From Rothia sp. ZJ932 (lineage in GTDB: Bacteria > Actinomycetota > Actinomycetes > Actinomycetales > Micrococcaceae): a stretch of 64,000 nucleotides of DNA. The stretch lies in contig NZ_CP070480.1 of the NCBI RefSeq assembly GCF_016924835.1, forward strand, positions 2,170,001 to 2,234,000, given 5' to 3'. Shown piece after piece: positions 60,284-64,000 of this stretch (position 1 is its first letter; every line of letters starts with the position of its first letter). The notes below the pieces were generated by a model, which saw only the letters and a list, made by a program, of their open reading frames with translations, did not search any database and was not told where the DNA came from. The translations under genes and the position numbers were made by a program.

Positions 60284-61648
60284 TTATTCTGAGGCTCTCA
60301 CCCCTGCATAGCTTCCAGTTACTTTCTGCACTGCATATCGAACCACTCTCTCCAATGGACCATGTGCAAAGAAAGCAAACCAGCACACAGAAAACAGTAA
60401 AAACACTCCAGCAGTAGTCCAAAAGAACCACGGGACCCTTACAACACCGCCAGGACCCACCATAATAAAGACTGATAAGACGTGCAAAGAATAAACCGTC
60501 AGTGGCATAGTGCCCAAAGCCACTATTGGTAAAGCTAGCCAACGCAGCCTAGCAGCGACCATCAGACATACCGATACCACGACTAGAGCGAGCCCCCCCG
60601 AGCCCATAATCTCAAGAGTTCCACCAGCGTGAGGTTCAGAGGCGATCCAAACTGCAAGGATTGTAGGTACCAGATCTGGCTCAACCAGACGTTCGCCTAC
60701 TTCGGACCATTGGTTTATTATCTCCTCTTCTGATTCACCCTTTTTCTTATCGAGATCTTCCTTAGATCCTGTTAAAGTACAGCCAATATACGCTTTATCG
60801 AAACGCTCACATTCGTACTTCGTGAAGTCAAAGTCTTCAGATGGAACGGTCTCAGGTGGAACGTCCTCAGCAGAATATAGTTCCTTCTTCTGTTCCGCAG
60901 TTATAGGTGAAGAACTGGAGTCAGCAAAACTCATCAGACCTGGCAACATGATGCCAAGGACAAGAGCAAGCCCAGAGCTCAACACCATAAGCCCCACACC
61001 CGCACCAGCTAGCTTCGCAAGAACTTGAAAACTTCCTAAATCCAGACGTCCCACATACATCCCTAATAGCATCAACGATGTCCATGCAGCAGGAGAATAG
61101 ATTGATTGGAAAACTAAAGCGTAGCCAAAACCGTTACTGGGCATTAGAGTCTGAGTCACAGCAATCAGAGGCGGACCGATAACCATGATACCGGCAGACC
61201 ACCACAAGAGCGCTCGTGAGGTAGCTGTTACGAAAGGCAACATCACCATATACAAAGCCCCGTAGAGCGTAAGAATCACCATTATAGAGGTGCCGAGCGA
61301 TTCCAGTAAAAGACCAAAGCCGAAGATAATGATCCCGCGAATCATGAGGTTGATTCTAGCGGTAGTTACCGCCTCAGCGCTCTTTGTTTTCCACGCTGCT
61401 TTAGTCATCAAAGAGATTGATACCCCAGCAAGCAAAGCGAAGAGCAAAGATGGGTGCCCATGAACTATGGCGTTATAGCTCTGTACATCAAACAGTGAAA
61501 AAACATCAGCTGTAGGGTAAGTATGTGCAGCAATCATACCGATAATTGCAAGCCCGCGTGCCAAGTCAAGACCCGCAAGGCGTGGTGCGGCCCCTAAGCG
61601 AGCTAACCTGCTGAAAACCGATGAGGATGGTATCTGTCCTATTGTCAT
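60284..61648 (-). CDS. Membrane acyltransferase-like protein (DUF1624/DUF418 type)
   Basis: A 454-residue membrane protein with about 10 spans. The start APRLAGLDLARGLAIIGMIAAHT is the hallmark of the heparan-alpha-glucosaminide acetyltransferase/DUF418 group (GLDxxRGxAxxGMxxxH), and the end MPLTVYSLHVLSVFI...WFFWTTAGVFLLFSVCWFAFFAHGPLERVVR fits DUF418. A charged loop (about 255-330, EDVPPETVPSEDFDFTKYECERFDKAY with two Cys) interrupts the spans. It may acetylate a surface glycan. A DtxR-type box lies 1 base upstream of the start codon, implying iron control. Confidence 0.8.
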   Translation of the reverse strand: MTIGQIPSSSVFSRLARLGAAPRLAGLDLARGLAIIGMIAAHTYPTADVFSLFDVQSYNAIVHGHPSLLFALLAGVSISLMTKAAWKTKSAEAVTTARINLMIRGIIIFGFGLLLESLGTSIMVILTLYGALYMVMLPFVTATSRALLWWSAGIMVIGPPLIAVTQTLMPSNGFGYALVFQSIYSPAAWTSLMLLGMYVGRLDLGSFQVLAKLAGAGVGLMVLSSGLALVLGIMLPGLMSFADSSSSPITAEQKKELYSAEDVPPETVPSEDFDFTKYECERFDKAYIGCTLTGSKEDLDKKKGESEEEIINQWSEVGERLVEPDLVPTILAVWIASEPHAGGTLEIMGSGGLALVVVSVCLMVAARLRWLALPIVALGTMPLTVYSLHVLSVFIMVGPGGVVRVPWFFWTTAGVFLLFSVCWFAFFAHGPLERVVRYAVQKVTGSYAGVRASE

Positions 61649-61649
61649 A

Positions 61650-61668
61650 ATTGGTTAGCCTAACCTAA
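61650..61668 (-). promoter_or_regulatory. DtxR/IdeR-type iron box
   Basis: ATTGGTTAGCCTAACCTAA matches the DtxR consensus TTAGGTTAGCCTAACCTAA at 17 of 19 positions. It overlaps the leader of the acyltransferase gene, immediately before its ATG (61648). Confidence 0.8.
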
Positions 61669-61850
61669 ATATCTCAACTTGAGAAGACGACATGCTTCTG
61701 CGTTTTCAGCAAGATGCCCTAGAACATCTTCATCGATGCTTAATACAGAGACCTAGAACCTTATTTATAAGGTCTTACCTCACACTAAAATCACTTAGTG
61801 AGTTCCAGCAAACTCTGCAAGAGGGCCAGAGGAGAAGATTCCTGCGGTTT

Positions 61851-62537
61851 CTATGCACAGATAAAAATAGGGGCAGAAACACCAATGCCTGCCGCCAAAA
61901 AATTAGTTGATACCCTAGATGGCACCTCAAATTCCACAATCCATCTGTATTCCCCCTCCACAGCCTGGAAAGAAAAAGGAGGGGACTGCAGCCGCTGAGT
62001 AATAATCCGGTTATTTTTTGGGGCAAGCGGTACGCCTAAAACACCACTAGCTGGTGAGGAACTGGTACTGTAAGCCGATCTTGAAGCAGCCACCTCATTA
62101 CCTTGAGGGTCAATAAGGTACACTCTCATGGTGGGGTGCAAGGTATTTGGCGCGTTGGCGGGTAGTGAAGTGATCCCGTACTGAGTTGAGTAAGTGCGCC
62201 CAGCTCTCAAAGCACCCAAAGCCTCACCCCCTGAGCTAATAGTTGTTGAGTAACGCACTAAGGCTATACCCCCAGGGTTGGCGGTAGTAGAAGAGATGAA
62301 GTAATCCACATTATCCACCCCTCGATAAACCTTGTTTGCCTTAGGAGAGTAAAGAGAACCCTGAACAGGGTTCTCTAATGTCCAAGAAGCATCAAATCTC
62401 TTCTCATAAGACGGGCATACAGAAGCAGCATATGCTGGCACCAAGCAAGTACTAACAACAACCGGAGCAGCCCACAAGGAACCCTTTAATAGAGCGCGTC
62501 GTGATTCTTCACTTCTCTGTAAAATTCTATTGTTCAT
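61851..62537 (-). CDS. Tat-exported protein of unknown function
   Basis: A 228-residue protein with a twin-arginine signal (SRRALLKGSLWAAPVVVSTCLVPAYAAS), cleaved probably after AYA. The mature part is rich in Ser/Thr and beta-strand-like stretches (ISSGGEALGALRAGRTYSTQ, TMRVYLIDPQGNEVAASRSA, YRWIVEFEVPS) with Cys residues near both ends that could bridge. No enzyme motif; may be a surface or adhesion domain. Upstream palindrome at 62567. It points toward the iron-box acyltransferase gene, 202 bases away. Confidence 0.75.
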   Translation of the reverse strand: MNNRILQRSEESRRALLKGSLWAAPVVVSTCLVPAYAASVCPSYEKRFDASWTLENPVQGSLYSPKANKVYRGVDNVDYFISSTTANPGGIALVRYSTTISSGGEALGALRAGRTYSTQYGITSLPANAPNTLHPTMRVYLIDPQGNEVAASRSAYSTSSSPASGVLGVPLAPKNNRIITQRLQSPPFSFQAVEGEYRWIVEFEVPSRVSTNFLAAGIGVSAPIFICA

Positions 62538-62566
62538 TTTTCTACCCCAGTTTACTTTCGCTCTTC

Positions 62567-62584
62567 ATTAGGTAGTTACCTAAT
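62567..62584. promoter_or_regulatory. Palindrome upstream of the Tat-protein gene
   Basis: ATTAGGTAGTTACCTAAT is a perfect 18-base palindrome 30 bases before the start. Its TTAGG half-sites recall DtxR boxes but their spacing is wrong for DtxR. Confidence 0.5.
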
Positions 62585-62821
62585 CTTGTTAGTACCAGAT
62601 AGTACAGGCAAGTAACCTGCCTAAGTTGAAGACCCAACCTCTCCAACTAGTGATGTTTAACATGCTAGCTACAGGTGATGGTCTAGCTTTTTGAACAAGA
62701 GAAGATGCAGCAGTTCCACGAGCAAAAGTTTCAGGTACTCAGTAAAAACTATGCGAAAAATATCATACGCATGAGTTACCCAGCGTGGATTCACGGTGGA
62801 GGATAAAACGCCAGCGTATAA

Positions 62822-63070
62822 ACGCAGCTCAGCAACCAGCACGTTGCTGACAGCCCTTACCAGCCACCTCGCCTGACCAAAACCCTAAAAATCACGCCTC
62901 TGACCTACCGGCAGAACATCATCCGAGCAGGCTACTACCAAATCTACGCCTACCACAGCATTGCAGGATGCACCATAGCAAGACCACAAGTTGAAGCCTG
63001 CCTCAAAGAACTCCGTCCAGAAGATGCCCTCGGTAAGGTGGCATATGATGGTTGCATTACCTACGCTTGA
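62822..63070 (+). pseudogene. Unidentified reading-frame remnant without start
   Basis: An 82-codon open stretch (TKTLKITPLTYRQNIIRAGY, YQIYAYHSIAGCTIARPQVE, ACLKELRPEDALGKVAYDG) ends at 63070, 17 bases before the next gene. There is no start codon with a ribosome site, and the upstream stop at 62819 blocks extension. Amino-acid use looks real. It may be the 3' end of a lost gene; family unknown. Confidence 0.4.
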
Positions 63071-63087
63071 TAATCAGGGAGCCTTCC

Positions 63088-64000
63088 GTGTCGAAGAAGA
63101 CGAAGAAACAGCAGAAGAAGCTGGCTAAGGCGCTCAAGAGCCAGCATAAATTGTTGAATAAAGTTGTCAAGCAGAACAAGAAGCTGCACCGCCAGTTGCG
63201 TGTGGTACATCAGCAGCTGGACGCACTGCCCCTGGCAGCTCAGGCACCCCATACCGCGAACGATGCTCAGCCCACGCGGTCTCAACCTCACCGGGCGCCG
63301 GTAGTGAGCACTAAAGACCGCCCGGGAGCGCCAGCCCCCTTACGCAGCGGCAAATACCCCTCGCCCTACCTTCGATACAAGGTGGCGAGCGCCCTCCGCA
63401 TCACGCCCACGATGATGAGCATCCGCTGTATTCCCGCAGGTGGGGCGCGGGTGGAGAGTCAGCATCTGGTCGGTGAGTACATGCGGGTTCTGGTTTCGCG
63501 TGATGGCTCTGCCCTTGCAGAGCCTGAGTTTAAGGGCAGCAAACCGGTATGGGGCAAGCCCTCCCCTACCTCACGTAAATACACTATTCGTAAATTCTGG
63601 CCTGAATCTGGTGCCATTGAGTTGGGCGTGGTCATCCATGCGAAGGGTCCGGGCACCCAGTGGGCGCAGCAGGTTCAGCCGGGCGACCCCGTTCACCTCT
63701 TAGGACCGCGCTCTGGGTACGACATCAGCGATAACTACGACTTCTACCTGTTGGCAGGTGATGAGACGGGGCTACCCGGTATGGCTCGCTGGATTGAATC
63801 TATGCCCGCCACTGCTCGGGGTGCTGCCTATATTGAGATTCCTTCTGCTGAGTCCGAGCAAGAAATTCTTGCACCCGATAATTTCGAGGTTCACTGGGTC
63901 ATTCATGAAACCGAGAACTCGCTGTATCAGGCAGTGAGTTGCGCCGAGCGTCCGCAGGGTCAGGTATTTATGTGGCTGGCGGGTGAGTCCCGCTCCATTC
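63088..64000 (+). CDS. Siderophore-interacting protein (ferric-siderophore reductase), 3' part outside window
   Basis: The first 304 codons of a ViuB/SIP-type flavoprotein, which reduces iron from imported siderophores using NADPH. The FAD domain shows GEYMRVLVSRDG, the R-x-Y-T-I-R flavin motif in SRKYTIRKFWP, GPGTQWAQQVQPGDPVHLLGPRSGYD and YLLAGDETGLPGMARWIESMP; the C-terminal domain is cut by the window edge. Unusual is a leading stretch of about 90 residues that is Lys/Gln-rich (SKKTKKQQKKLAKALKSQHK, coiled-coil-like) and absent from usual members. GTG at 63088 with AGGGAG 6 bases upstream. Confidence 0.9.
   Translation, partial: MSKKTKKQQKKLAKALKSQHKLLNKVVKQNKKLHRQLRVVHQQLDALPLAAQAPHTANDAQPTRSQPHRAPVVSTKDRPGAPAPLRSGKYPSPYLRYKVASALRITPTMMSIRCIPAGGARVESQHLVGEYMRVLVSRDGSALAEPEFKGSKPVWGKPSPTSRKYTIRKFWPESGAIELGVVIHAKGPGTQWAQQVQPGDPVHLLGPRSGYDISDNYDFYLLAGDETGLPGMARWIESMPATARGAAYIEIPSAESEQEILAPDNFEVHWVIHETENSLYQAVSCAERPQGQVFMWLAGESRSI

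Noticed and set aside
61692-61910. 72-codon plus-strand frame between the acyltransferase and Tat-protein genes
   Set aside because: Overlaps the promoter region with the palindrome ACCTTATTTATAAGGT and the 3' end of the Tat-protein gene; no likeness.
62567-62584. Second DtxR box
   Set aside because: TTAGG/CCTAA half-sites are present but the centre and spacing do not fit the 19-base DtxR consensus.

Overview
The window looks like an origin-proximal stretch of a Micrococcales actinobacterium, most likely Rothia (the oral and respiratory commensal group). The pointers are moderate GC, frequent GTG starts, a tRNA-Leu/fhaA/fhaB/pstP/rodA/pbpA/pknA/pknB block, CrgA, a class E sortase, an S-methylmethionine permease/homocysteine methyltransferase pair, and high decay of carbohydrate genes. 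The genus is inferred from gene content and was not checked against a database.

Layout. 1-9.4 kb: a cut selO, an XRE regulator/membrane-protein pair, DJ-1/PfpI and monooxygenase genes, an NrtR-type regulator, a secreted nuclease-fold lipoprotein without catalytic residues, sodA and the divergent mmuM/mmuP pair. 9.5-10.0 kb: a dense cluster of DnaA-box-like sequences, partly inside two 56-bp direct repeats, next to a truncated lipoprotein gene. 10.3-18.1 kb: MarR regulator, nhaA behind an apparent attenuator, an NAD(P)-binding protein, a 2-oxoacid decarboxylase and a sodium:alanine symporter. 18.4-23.8 kb: a wall-anchored 5'-nucleotidase with an LANTG signal, a TIGR01777 epimerase and a photolyase. 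24-34.3 kb: tRNA-Leu(CAG) and the seven-gene Ser/Thr signalling and elongation operon, followed by pabA, a 52-residue membrane protein, sortase E and crgA. 36.8-43.9 kb: yceI, a 6-phospho-beta-glucosidase under apparent antitermination control, lysG/lysE, a lacZ deletion scar, ppa and small membrane genes. 44.1-49.4 kb: one rRNA operon (16S-23S-5S, minus strand). 50.1-58.7 kb: a luciferase-like oxidoreductase, a decayed flavin oxidoreductase, hemD and a long-tailed TetR gene lying between two perfect parS sites, tipA-like MerR, and dnaB carrying an intein. 58.8-64 kb: small membrane proteins, a membrane acyltransferase with a DtxR-type iron box, a Tat-exported protein and the start of a siderophore-interacting protein.

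How it works together. The 24-37 kb block joins phospho-signalling (PknA, PknB, PstP, FhaA, FhaB) to wall growth and division (RodA, PbpA, CrgA) and to surface anchoring (SrtE, whose preferred LAxTG signal is present on the nucleotidase at 18.4 kb). Two parS sites, dnaB and the fha-to-crgA order indicate closeness to the origin. The leftward rRNA operon and the order known from Mycobacterium suggest that the main origin lies to the right of the window, so the DnaA-box cluster at 9.5 kb would be a separate DnaA-binding locus. The right edge has an iron-uptake flavour.

No transposase, prophage or CRISPR array was seen. A family of about 60-bp hairpin repeats is scattered between genes (four copies), and several genes (lacZ, flavin oxidoreductase, SDR, pirin-like, lipoprotein) survive only as fragments, consistent with gene loss in a host-adapted commensal.
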